Source: Pullichristensenella sp002068815 (GTDB lineage: Bacteria > Bacillota > Clostridia > Christensenellales > Aristaeellaceae). From it: DNA of 64,000 nucleotides. This document shows, one piece after another, positions 13,673-21,872 of this stretch. The DNA lies in the NCBI GenBank assembly GCA_040772885.1, contig JAXGXF010000008.1:38644-102643 (forward strand), written 5' to 3'. A program made the translations under genes and the position numbers. The notes below the pieces were generated by a model, which saw nothing but the letters and a program-made list of their open reading frames with translations, did no database searches and was not told the origin of the DNA. Numbering within the stretch: the first letter of the stretch is position 1; each line of letters starts with the position of its first letter.

Positions 13673-15739
13673 ATGGAGGCCAACAGGTTCGACGTTTCCA
13701 CGGTAGAGGGGTATACCCGGGCGACCGCCCATCTGGCCGGCAGGATGGAGGAGCTCTCGTCCGGCAGCCAGGCGCTCAACCTCGCGGACCTCTCCTCGAT
13801 GCTCCGCGAGAACGTCCGGAAGATTCGCAATGACCGCTTCAACATCTCCGTGATCGGCGAGTTCAAGCGCGGCAAGAGCACGATCATCAACGCGCTGCTG
13901 GGCGCCGAGATCTGCCCGGCCGATAGGCTCCCGGCGACGGCCGCCCTGAACCGCGTCGTCTACGGCGAGAGCCCCGCGGTCGTCGTCCACTTCAAGGACG
14001 GGAAGTCCGAGGAGGTCGACATGGACCACCTGCGCGCCTACGTGACGAAGCTCGACGAGGCCTCGCGCGGCATGGCCGAGACCGTCAGCGAGGTGGTCGT
14101 CCGGTATCCGCTCTCGTATTGCAAAAACAACGTCGACATCATCGACACGCCCGGCCTCAACGACGAGGACACGATGACCGAGATCACGCTGTCGATGCTC
14201 CCGAAGACCGACGCGGCGCTGTTCGTATTGATGGCGACCTCGCCGTTTTCCGAGACCGAGCGCGATTTCCTCGTCAACAAGATGATCGCCTCCGACCTCG
14301 GGCGCGTGATCTTCGTCGTCAATGCGATCGACGTGCTCGACGAGGACGAGGCGAGGGATGTGCTCGAATTCATCGCCGGGCGGATACAGGAGATGGTCGT
14401 CGGCAAGGCGAAGCGGCTCTACGGCGCGGACTCCGAGGAATACCAGAAATTCCTGCGCGCGATCGGGAAGCCGCGCGTCGTCGGCATCTCGGCCAGGAAC
14501 GCGCTGCGCGGGAAGCTCAGGAACAACCCGTCGCTCGTCGAGGAGAGCAATTTTTCCGAGCTCGAGCGGTCGATCGAGTACACGCTCACGCAGGAGCGCG
14601 GCGGCATCGCGCTGTATACGTACTTGGGCCGCATGCAGTCCGCGGTCGACACGATGCTCGGCGCGATCGAGATGCGCAGAAGGCAGTTCAGCGCCGACAA
14701 GGACGTCTTCCAGAAGAAGTACGACGAGGGCGTCGCCGTGCTCGAGGAATTGAAGAAGAAGCGCGACCGGGAGCTCGAGAACGTCGACGTCTCGGCGAAG
14801 AACGCCTGCCAGGAGCTGCTCCCGCGGATACAGGAGTACATAGACGAATTGAAAAAGAGCGTGACCGCGGCGCTCGAGGGGGTCAAACTGTCGAAGGACG
14901 ACCTCTCGAAGGAGAACAAGGAGGCGACGAGCAAGCGGCTGATCGGCATCGTCGAGGACGTCTCGAAGAACTGCTCGGTCGAGTACGTCCAGCGGCTTCA
15001 GTCGGCGATCGAGAAGTGCACCTCGACCGAGATCACGCGGCTCGAGGGCTTCGAGGGAGAGTTCCTTTCGAAGCTCAGCGGCATCGAGATGAGCTTGACG
15101 ACGAAGGACCCGGGGAACACCGTGCTCTCGACGGCGATCGACGTCGCGATGGGCATGGGCGGCGGCATCCCGGGCATCGGCGCGGCGTACCTGGGCTACC
15201 GGCAGGCGGGCATCAAGGGGCTGCTGCTCGGCGGCGGCGTCGGCGGGCTGACCGCGGCCGCGTCGTTTTACGCGCTGAACTCCTTGATCGCGGCCGCGGG
15301 CATCGCGCTGGGCGGGCCGATCGTCATCGCCGGAACCGCGATCGTCTACCTGTTCGCCGGCAAGATGGCGATGAAGGCGGTCAACAAATTCCTGCAGCCG
15401 GACATGTCGGCGAAGTTCATCGCGAAGTTCCGCGACTCCGTGCTCGAGCGGCTGACGTCGAACGAGGTGCGCCGGGAGCAGGAGAAGCGGTTGAAGGAGG
15501 CCGTGTACGGCGCGTTCGACGGGATCAAGGAGCGGCTCCTGTCCGAGACGGAGCGTATGATGAACTCGACGAAGGCGACGCTCGACGCGATCGCGTCCGA
15601 CATGGAGGGCAACGAGGAGGAGCGGAAGGAGACCGAGGAGCTGTTCGCCCAGGTGGAGCAGTCCGCCGGGGAGGTCCGCAAAGAGATCGCCGAGCTGCGC
15701 GGCCTGCTCGCGCCCGCCGGGAAGGGGGAGGAGCTGTGA
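13673..15739 (+). CDS. bacterial dynamin-like GTPase 2 with membrane-inserting segment
   Basis: A 688-residue dynamin-family GTPase with GGGAGG 6 nt before ATG 13673. P-loop GEFKRGKST at about 62-70, switch Thr in LPATAALNRV, DTPGLNDED near 158 and G4 VNAID. Unlike its two neighbours it has a glycine/alanine-rich hydrophobic hairpin at about 495-570 (two or three passes, GIPGIGAAYLG to AIVYLFAGKMAM), the position of the paddle or membrane-insertion region in bacterial dynamins. Long charged helices flank it (350-470 and 590-688). It is the longest of the three and the best candidate for the membrane-anchored partner. Its stop overlaps the GTG of the next gene by 4 bases. Confidence 0.85.
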   Translation: MEANRFDVSTVEGYTRATAHLAGRMEELSSGSQALNLADLSSMLRENVRKIRNDRFNISVIGEFKRGKSTIINALLGAEICPADRLPATAALNRVVYGESPAVVVHFKDGKSEEVDMDHLRAYVTKLDEASRGMAETVSEVVVRYPLSYCKNNVDIIDTPGLNDEDTMTEITLSMLPKTDAALFVLMATSPFSETERDFLVNKMIASDLGRVIFVVNAIDVLDEDEARDVLEFIAGRIQEMVVGKAKRLYGADSEEYQKFLRAIGKPRVVGISARNALRGKLRNNPSLVEESNFSELERSIEYTLTQERGGIALYTYLGRMQSAVDTMLGAIEMRRRQFSADKDVFQKKYDEGVAVLEELKKKRDRELENVDVSAKNACQELLPRIQEYIDELKKSVTAALEGVKLSKDDLSKENKEATSKRLIGIVEDVSKNCSVEYVQRLQSAIEKCTSTEITRLEGFEGEFLSKLSGIEMSLTTKDPGNTVLSTAIDVAMGMGGGIPGIGAAYLGYRQAGIKGLLLGGGVGGLTAAASFYALNSLIAAAGIALGGPIVIAGTAIVYLFAGKMAMKAVNKFLQPDMSAKFIAKFRDSVLERLTSNEVRREQEKRLKEAVYGAFDGIKERLLSETERMMNSTKATLDAIASDMEGNEEERKETEELFAQVEQSAGEVRKEIAELRGLLAPAGKGEEL

Positions 15740-16653
15740 ACAACCCGACCGCGGAAATCGCGCTGAATTTCCCGGGCTACTGCGAGACGCGCGGCGGGTC
15801 GGGCATGGGACCGGCCGCCTACTCGTTTTCGCTTGACGAGAGCCTTCGCAAGAGGCTCGACCGCGTCCCGGGGCTCTACAGGCTGTGCAGGGCGTACTGC
15901 GCCGGAGAGATTCCCCGGCAGAAGCGCATGGCGCAGATGAATTCGACGCGCGTGTCGCCCTCGCAGTTCGGCGAAATCTACCAGATGACGCTCGACTGCG
16001 CGCGGACGCTCGGCATCGGCGTGCCGGACGTCTACCTGCTCTCGGACGCGGCGCTCGTCAACGCGTGGACGTACGCGTTCGACGACGAGGCGCCGGTCGT
16101 GTTCATCACGTCCGCGCTCGTCGAGCGGTTCACGAGGGACGAATTGAAGTTCACAATCGGCCACGAGTGCGGCCACATACACTGCCGCCACGGCGTCTAC
16201 TCGACCGCGGCGTCGATCCTCGAGATGGCCGGCACGCTCGGCGCGGGCGGGCTCGGCGCGGGGCTGGCGGCGCTTCTGTCGGTCTCGATGCGGCTGGCGC
16301 TTTTGTCGTGGATACGCGCCGCCGAGGTCACCTGCGACCGCGCCGGCATGCTGTGCGTCGGGGACGCCGGGCCGGCGCTCACGACGCTCTCGAAGTTCAT
16401 GTCCGGCGCGATTTTCGGCGAGGGCGAGCTCTCGCCGGAGGAGGCCGCGGGGCAGCTCGAGTCCGTCAAGGAGACGCCGGTTCGGCTGCTGGAGCTCTCG
16501 TACGACCACCCGATCCCGGCCCGGCGGATACTGGCCGCGAAGGCGTTCGCCGAAAGCGAGGTCTTTTCCCGCGCGCACCCGGAACGGGGCGCCGCAAACC
16601 CGATCGACAAGGAGCGGCTCGACCAGCTCTGCGCGGGCTACGTCCGCCTATAG
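15736..16653 (+). CDS. M48-family metalloprotease 1
   Basis: A 305-residue protein starting at GTG inside the stop of dynamin 2, with GGGGGAGGAG upstream. HExxH is seen in FTIGHECGHIHCRHG (about residues 136-150), followed by a hydrophobic stretch (about 155-200) that could lie on or in the membrane, and the third zinc ligand in AAEVTCDRAG (about 197). This is the core of M48 peptidases (HtpX/Ste24/YfgC type). The N-terminal about 100 residues are a helical domain shared with the next gene but not with HtpX. The pair arose by tandem duplication. A role in cutting the operon's peptide or in turning over dynamins is inferred only from position. Confidence 0.85.
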   Translation: MNNPTAEIALNFPGYCETRGGSGMGPAAYSFSLDESLRKRLDRVPGLYRLCRAYCAGEIPRQKRMAQMNSTRVSPSQFGEIYQMTLDCARTLGIGVPDVYLLSDAALVNAWTYAFDDEAPVVFITSALVERFTRDELKFTIGHECGHIHCRHGVYSTAASILEMAGTLGAGGLGAGLAALLSVSMRLALLSWIRAAEVTCDRAGMLCVGDAGPALTTLSKFMSGAIFGEGELSPEEAAGQLESVKETPVRLLELSYDHPIPARRILAAKAFAESEVFSRAHPERGAANPIDKERLDQLCAGYVRL

Positions 16654-16663
16654 GGGGTTTCGC

Positions 16664-17581
16664 ATGGACAATCCGACCGAGGGGGTCCTCACCGGCTTTG
16701 ACGGCTACGTCGCGAAGCGCATGCAGTCGATTGAGAGGCATCTGGACGGCGGCGCGCCGGACTACCTCTTTTCCGGCGACCGGCGCGTGCGCCTGAAGCT
16801 CGACGGCATGCGGCCGATGCGCGCGGCGGCGAGGGCGTACGCGGCGCACATCGTGCCGCGCGAGAAGCGCGTCGCCCAGATGCAGTATTTGCGCACCGGC
16901 CCCTCGCAGTACCCGAAGCTCAACGAGATGGCGCTGCAATGCGCGCACAGGCTCGGCATCGGCGCGCCGACGCTTTACATCATGCCCGCCCCGCAGAGGC
17001 TCGACTCCGACAGCTTCGCCTGCGACGACGTCTCGCCGCTGATCGTCTTGACGTCCGCGATCGTCGAAAGGATGACCGACGACGAGCTTTTCTACATCAT
17101 CGGCCACGAGTGCGGGCACATACAGAACAACCACGGCGTCTACATGAAGGCGGGCGAGGCGCTCGCCGCGGGCACGGGGCTCGTCGGCGCGGGGCTCGAC
17201 ATCGCGCTGAAGGCGTGGGTTCGCGCCGCGGAGATCACCGCCGACCGCGCGGGCGTCATCTGCTGCGGGGGCGAAAAGCCGGCGCTGTCCGCGCTTGCGA
17301 AGCGCACCTCGGGCGCGCTCTTGAACAACGGCGGGGAGATGAGCGCCGCCGCGCTGATGGAGCAGCTCGCGAGCGTCCGCGAGACGCCGGTCAGGCTTCT
17401 CGAGATCGCGCAGTCGAGCCCGCTGCAGATTCGAAGGATGTACGCCGTGCAGGAGTTCGCGCGCAGCGAGCTGTTCCTCTCGTGGAACCCCGCGGCGCGC
17501 ACGGGGGACTTCGAGCCGATCGACCGCGGCACGCTCGAGGCGCGCTGCGGCAAGTTCGTGTCGATACTGAACGAAGACTGA
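16664..17581 (+). CDS. M48-family metalloprotease 2, paralogue of the upstream gene
   Basis: A 305-residue protein, the same length as the previous one and alignable throughout. Zinc motif IIGHECGHIQNNHG (about 145-158) and third ligand in AAEITADRAG (about 190-195). The N-terminal block RAYAAHIVPREKRVAQMQ parallels RAYCAGEIPRQKRMAQMN of the first copy. The stretch after HExxH is less hydrophobic than in copy 1. GGGGG lies before the ATG. Active-site residues are conserved in both copies, so both are probably enzymes with separate targets or a heterodimer. Ten bases separate it from copy 1. Confidence 0.85.
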   Translation: MDNPTEGVLTGFDGYVAKRMQSIERHLDGGAPDYLFSGDRRVRLKLDGMRPMRAAARAYAAHIVPREKRVAQMQYLRTGPSQYPKLNEMALQCAHRLGIGAPTLYIMPAPQRLDSDSFACDDVSPLIVLTSAIVERMTDDELFYIIGHECGHIQNNHGVYMKAGEALAAGTGLVGAGLDIALKAWVRAAEITADRAGVICCGGEKPALSALAKRTSGALLNNGGEMSAAALMEQLASVRETPVRLLEIAQSSPLQIRRMYAVQEFARSELFLSWNPAARTGDFEPIDRGTLEARCGKFVSILNED

Positions 17582-17594
17582 GGGGGATATCCGC

Positions 17595-19364
17595 ATGAAT
17601 ACAAGCGACAGACAGTGGGCCGACCTGTCCTATATCGAAGCGCAGGCGGAGGAGTTTCAGGCGATCGGCGCGCAGCTCACCGCGAACGACTTTTTGCTCA
17701 AGATGCTCCCGGAGGCCGCGTGTTCGGAGATCGCGGCGTCGCTTTCGGCGCTTAGGGAGAAGCTCGCGGAGCCGTTCTCGATCGTCGTATTGGGCGAGTT
17801 CAAGCGCGGCAAGAGCACGCTGATCAACGCGCTGCTGGGAGAAAACGTCGTCCCGAGCGCCGCGACGCCCGAGACGATCACGATCAACCGGATTGCCTAC
17901 GCCGAAAAGCCGTCCGCGACGGTCGTCGGCGAGAGCGGAAGGCGCTACAGGCTCGACGAGGGCGAGCTGAACCGGCGCAAGCTCGAGCCTATCCTCGAGC
18001 AGATCGGCGAGCCGGCGCGCTTTCTCGAGATCAGACGGCCGCTTGCGTGGCTGATGGACGTGATGATCGTCGACACGCCCGGCATGGGCGACATCTTCGC
18101 GCGCTACGACGAGATGGTCGCGAACTTCATCGCGCGCGCGGACGCGGTCGTCTATGTGACGAGCGCCTTGGCGCCGCTCTCGTTAAGCGAGCAGCACGCG
18201 CTGCGCTCGGTGATCCTTCCGAACGGCTTTTCGCGGCTGTTCGTCGTGATGAACATGATCGACCTGATCGACTCGGCGGAGGAGGTCAAGGGCCTCGAGC
18301 GGCTGATCGCCGAGCGCGCGGCGCAGGTGACGCCCAACAGCGCCGTGTTCCCGCTGAGCGCGCTGCACGAGCTCTCGCGGCGGCAAGGCGGCGGAGCGGA
18401 GGACTTCCTCGACGGCGCGTTCGAGGACTTCCGCACCGCGCTCCGCGAGGACGTGCTTTTGCAGAGGGAGGTCATCAAGAGCGAGCGGATCGTGCGCATG
18501 ATGCGCGGGATCGTCGACGGCATCCGGCGCAAGGCCGGGACCGTCCGGGAGCTGCTCGGCAAGCGCGACGACGAGCTCGAGCAGATGCGCGTTTCCTGCG
18601 TCGAGCGGCGCGAGAACCTGCTGAACCGCATGCTCGACATCCGGGAGCAGTTCGGCCGCGACATGCTGCGCATGAAGACCGAGGCGAAGGCGTGGATGGA
18701 CGAGTTCGTCGAGCGCCTCGGCGCGGAGATCGCATCTCTCGAGAATCATCCCGCCGAGGATTTGCGGAAGCACCTGCAGTTCTACATGATGGACATGCTG
18801 CGCGAGGCGCTGGAGAGGTGCGTCGAGGCGCACAGGCCCGCGATGCTTGAGGCGATCGGGGCGCTCGCGAAGAAGGAGGGGATCGAGGTTCCCGAGTTGT
18901 CCGTCAGCGCCGCGCAGTTCAACGCGAACATACGCATACAGGACCAGGACTGGACGAAGTACGACACCGGCATGCTCGTCGTCGATCAGGTCGCGACGCA
19001 GGTGTCGATTCTCTCGATCTTCCGCCCGATCGCGAACGTCGTCGGCGGCGCGCTCCGGCGCAAGGAGCTCGCGGGCAAGCAGGTGGACATCGTAAAGCCG
19101 ATGCTCGAGAAGCTGTTCGGCATACGGCTCGACGTATTCAATGCCGTCGACAAAATCTACGACGACGCGTTCGAGCGGATCACGGCCGACGTGCGCGCGC
19201 TCTACGAGGCGGACGTCGCCGGGATGCTCGCCGACATCGAGAGCGTGCGCGAGCAGACGAGGGCGAACGCCATGTCCCGCGCGGAGGGCGAGGAGCACCT
19301 GAAGCACGTCGACGCGCTCGTCAAGCGCATGGACGCGATCGTCGCGCGCGTCGGCGGCGCGTAG
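17595..19364 (+). CDS. bacterial dynamin-like GTPase 3
   Basis: A 589-residue dynamin-family GTPase. P-loop GEFKRGKST near 65-73, switch Thr in ATPETITINRI, DTPGMGD near 160 and G4 MNMID. The helical part (290-589) includes an amphipathic stretch near 470-495 (TQVSILSIFRPIANVVGG) but no long membrane hairpin. Its P-loop is closer to dynamin 2 than to dynamin 1. Three different dynamins in one operon resembles the paired dynamins of other bacteria, which form hetero-oligomers, extended by one. It is followed after three bases by the first radical SAM gene. Confidence 0.85.
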   Translation: MNTSDRQWADLSYIEAQAEEFQAIGAQLTANDFLLKMLPEAACSEIAASLSALREKLAEPFSIVVLGEFKRGKSTLINALLGENVVPSAATPETITINRIAYAEKPSATVVGESGRRYRLDEGELNRRKLEPILEQIGEPARFLEIRRPLAWLMDVMIVDTPGMGDIFARYDEMVANFIARADAVVYVTSALAPLSLSEQHALRSVILPNGFSRLFVVMNMIDLIDSAEEVKGLERLIAERAAQVTPNSAVFPLSALHELSRRQGGGAEDFLDGAFEDFRTALREDVLLQREVIKSERIVRMMRGIVDGIRRKAGTVRELLGKRDDELEQMRVSCVERRENLLNRMLDIREQFGRDMLRMKTEAKAWMDEFVERLGAEIASLENHPAEDLRKHLQFYMMDMLREALERCVEAHRPAMLEAIGALAKKEGIEVPELSVSAAQFNANIRIQDQDWTKYDTGMLVVDQVATQVSILSIFRPIANVVGGALRRKELAGKQVDIVKPMLEKLFGIRLDVFNAVDKIYDDAFERITADVRALYEADVAGMLADIESVREQTRANAMSRAEGEEHLKHVDALVKRMDAIVARVGGA

Positions 19365-19367
19365 CCG

Positions 19368-20516
19368 ATGGACGGAATCGACTGGGGCTGGGACTCCTCC
19401 GCGCTTCGGCGGCGCGTCTGCACGCTGATCGTGACCCGCGACTGCAATTTGAACTGCCGATACTGCTACGAGGAGTTCAAGGGTCCGGAGAACATGGACT
19501 TCGATACCGCGCGGCGCATACTCGAGGAGGAGTACGCCTTCGCGTGCGAAAGCTCCGACTACGACGGGTTTTTGATCGACTTCATGGGCGGCGAGCCGCT
19601 TCTGAATTTCCCGCTGATCCGGGAGGTCGTCGGCTGGGCGAAGGCGCGGGAGCGGCGAAAGCCGATCACCTGCTTCGCCGCGACGAACGGGACGCTGTTG
19701 GATTCGGAGAAGACGGACTGGTTCCGGAAGCACCGGAAAAGCGTCGTGCTCGGCGCGAGCTACGACGGCGCTTTGGGTGCGCAGAGGAGCAACCGCGGCA
19801 CCGACCCGGGCGCGGTCCCGCTCGAGTTCTTCCGCGAGTGCTGGCCGTTTCAGCCGGTCCGGATGACGGTCTCGAAGGCGACGGTCGGAACCTTCGCGGA
19901 CGGGGCGCTGGAGCTCTTCCGCGGCGGCTACCCCGTCGAGGCCGTCGCCGCGCAGGGGGAGGACTGGGACGCCAGCGACGCGGAGCTGTTCAAGAAAGGA
20001 TTGCGAAAGCTCAAGGACGCGTTTCTCGAAGACGAAACGCTGCCGGCGATACGGCTTCTCAGGGGCCGGCTGCTGTTCGGCTCCGAGCCGGGCAACATGT
20101 ACTGCGGCACCGGGCGCAACATGGCGGCCTACGATGTCGACGGGCGCCGCTACGCCTGCCACATGTTCGCGCCGATCGTGCAGGGGGAGCGCGCCTTGCC
20201 GCTCGACCACCGGCTCGCGCCCGGCGAGTACGACGCCCGCGACCCGTTCTGCGACGGCTGCGCGCTGTACCGCATCTGCTCGACCTGCGTCGGCGTCAAC
20301 TATAAACATAGGGGCGGGACGCGGCTGCGCGACCACCGGTTCTGCGGGATGATCCTCGCGCGCTGCGTCGTCGCGTGCGAATACCAACTGGCGCTTCTCG
20401 CGCGGCACGGCGGCGGCCTCAACGCCGAGGGCGCGCTTCGGGCGAAGGAAGTGCTCGAGGCCGCGCGCGTCCTCGCCCGATTGCGCGGGAACGCGCCCTA
20501 CCGGACGGACGGATAG
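19368..20516 (+). CDS. radical SAM-SPASM peptide-modifying enzyme 1
   Basis: A 382-residue enzyme. The radical SAM cluster motif is CNLNCRYC (Cys 26, 30, 33), followed by the GGEPLL SAM-binding motif near 70-80 and an ATNGTLL segment. The C-terminal SPASM domain (about 240-345) has many Cys: YCGTGRN, YACHMF, FCDGCALYRICSTCVGVNY, FCGMILARC, enough for two auxiliary [4Fe-4S] clusters. SPASM proteins of this type install thioether, C-C or epimer changes in ribosomal peptides, or mature quinohemoproteins. The next gene is a 65-residue Cys-containing peptide and the one after is a second enzyme of the same kind, which makes a peptide-modifying role likely. Confidence 0.88.
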   Translation: MDGIDWGWDSSALRRRVCTLIVTRDCNLNCRYCYEEFKGPENMDFDTARRILEEEYAFACESSDYDGFLIDFMGGEPLLNFPLIREVVGWAKARERRKPITCFAATNGTLLDSEKTDWFRKHRKSVVLGASYDGALGAQRSNRGTDPGAVPLEFFRECWPFQPVRMTVSKATVGTFADGALELFRGGYPVEAVAAQGEDWDASDAELFKKGLRKLKDAFLEDETLPAIRLLRGRLLFGSEPGNMYCGTGRNMAAYDVDGRRYACHMFAPIVQGERALPLDHRLAPGEYDARDPFCDGCALYRICSTCVGVNYKHRGGTRLRDHRFCGMILARCVVACEYQLALLARHGGGLNAEGALRAKEVLEAARVLARLRGNAPYRTDG

Positions 20517-20529
20517 AGGAGGTTTTTCG

Positions 20530-20727
20530 ATGAATCGGGCGGAGGAATTGACCTGGGACATCCAAATCGACGCGGAGGAGCTCGACAGGCTCCGCGCCGC
20601 GCTCGACGGCTACGAGGAGGAGAACGGCCCGGTGCTGCCGGACGCCGCGCCGCTCATCGCGCTGTGCTTCGACTGCAGCGGCGAGTGCGGCTCCGACACG
20701 CATTGCAGGCACCACTTCAAGTACTGA
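20530..20727 (+). CDS. candidate RiPP precursor peptide, Cys-rich C-terminus
   Basis: A 65-residue peptide between two radical SAM-SPASM genes, with AGGAGG before the ATG and a 1-base gap to the next gene. Residues 1-44 look like a leader: acidic and helical (ELTWDIQIDAEELDRLRAAL) then a Pro/Ala-rich hinge. The last 20 residues hold all four Cys, at 46, 49, 53 and 59 (C-x2-C-x3-C-x5-C), with Gly, Ser, Asp and Thr between and a basic aromatic HHFKY end. This is what is expected of a core for thioether (ranthipeptide or sactipeptide) formation. A small zinc-binding protein is the alternative. No double-Gly cleavage site is seen. Confidence 0.7.
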   Translation: MNRAEELTWDIQIDAEELDRLRAALDGYEEENGPVLPDAAPLIALCFDCSGECGSDTHCRHHFKY

Positions 20728-20728
20728 C

Positions 20729-21811
20729 GTGGCGCGCAGCGTCATGCTCGTCCTGACGGAGGCGTGCAACCTCGACTGCGTATACTGCTACGAGGCGCAC
20801 AAGTCCGGGCGGGGCATGGAGACGGAGACCGCGCTGGGCATCCTTCAATCGGAGATCGCGCGCGCGGCGGACGGCCTCGACATCGTGCTGATGGGCGGGG
20901 AGCCGCTCCTGCGCTTCGAGACGATCCGAATCCTCTGCGATTTCGGGCTCGAATCGGGGCGCTGCCGGTTTGAGATTCCGACGAACGGCACGCTGCTGAC
21001 GGAGGAGATGCGCCGCTATTTCGCCGGGCGCCGGGGCGGGATTAAGCTCTCGCTGAGCGCCGACGGCCTCGGCGAGATGCACCGGAAAAACCGCGGCGGC
21101 CCCGCGGCCGACCTCGGCTTTTTCGTCGAAAACTGGCCGGGCGCGCCGGTCCGCGCGACGATCTGGCCGGACACGGCCGCGCTGCTCGCGGAGTCGATAT
21201 TGCCTCTGCACGAGCGGCGGATGCCGGTCGCGGTCCACCTCGCGGACGGGGTTGTTTGGGGGCATCAAGCCTGCGAAGCCCTGCGCGACGGCATGCGGGC
21301 GCTGACCGAATACTACCTCCGGAATCCCGATGTGCGGCCGGTATCGTCGCTGTATTCGCCCGCGTTCTGGGAGCACCTGGCCTACGGCATGCCCTGCAAC
21401 ATCCCGGAGAGCTGCTGCCCGCCGGGGAGCAGCCGCGCCGTGTACGACGTCGACGGCCGCGTCTACCCCTGCCACATGCTGCTGCCGGTCGCGGCCGGGG
21501 AGAGGGCGGAGCGGTTCGCCGGCTGCGATTCATGCGTTCCCGACGGGATGATCGAGGACGGGCGGTGCCTGCGCTGCCGCCTGCGCGGAATCTGCGAGAA
21601 CTGCATGGGCGTCAACCTGCTCGTCGCGGGCGACGTCCGGCGGTGCGTGAAGCACGAGCTGCAATGCGAGGCGACCTGGGTTCGCGCCGCGGAGGCGCTG
21701 CGCTGGTTTGCGCTCGGCGTCGAGCGCCGCATACGCGCGGGGGATGCGGTGTCCGCCGCCGACGTCCGGGCGGCGCGGCGCGCGATCGATTTTCTGTCGA
21801 CGAATCCTTGA
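20729..21811 (+). CDS. radical SAM-SPASM peptide-modifying enzyme 2
   Basis: A 360-residue enzyme starting at GTG one base after the peptide gene stop. Cluster motif CNLDCVYC (Cys 13, 17, 20), GGEPLL near 57-62, then a PTNGTLL segment. The SPASM region (about 225-310) has CCPPGSSRAVYDVDGRVYPC split over two Cys groups, then CDSC, CLRC, ICENCMGVNLL and RRC/LQC. It is related to enzyme 1 but clearly divergent, so the two probably make different changes or work as a pair on one substrate. It lacks the N-terminal extension present in enzyme 1. It is the last gene of the operon. Confidence 0.88.
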   Translation: MARSVMLVLTEACNLDCVYCYEAHKSGRGMETETALGILQSEIARAADGLDIVLMGGEPLLRFETIRILCDFGLESGRCRFEIPTNGTLLTEEMRRYFAGRRGGIKLSLSADGLGEMHRKNRGGPAADLGFFVENWPGAPVRATIWPDTAALLAESILPLHERRMPVAVHLADGVVWGHQACEALRDGMRALTEYYLRNPDVRPVSSLYSPAFWEHLAYGMPCNIPESCCPPGSSRAVYDVDGRVYPCHMLLPVAAGERAERFAGCDSCVPDGMIEDGRCLRCRLRGICENCMGVNLLVAGDVRRCVKHELQCEATWVRAAEALRWFALGVERRIRAGDAVSAADVRAARRAIDFLSTNP

Positions 21812-21862
21812 AAAGAGAATAAAAGAGGGCCCGCCGTCCGTCCAATGCGGACTGCGGGCCCT
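21811..21862 (-). terminator. Rho-independent terminator of serS
   Basis: AGGGCCCGC pairs with GCGGGCCCT, extended by TCCG/CGGA. On the minus strand the stem is followed by CTTTTATTCTCTTTT, a T-rich tract. It lies between the convergent ends of the radical SAM gene and serS. Confidence 0.8.
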
Positions 21863-21872
21863 GTCGATGGTC

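Noticed and set aside
14119..16653. An 844-codon plus-strand frame
   Set aside because: It is the M48 gene 1 frame extended upstream as a shadow of dynamin 2. The real start is GTG 15736 with a strong ribosome binding site; the upstream part is Arg-rich low-complexity.
18183..20561. A 792-codon minus-strand frame
   Set aside because: Antisense to dynamin 3 and radical SAM enzyme 1; composition is that of a shadow.
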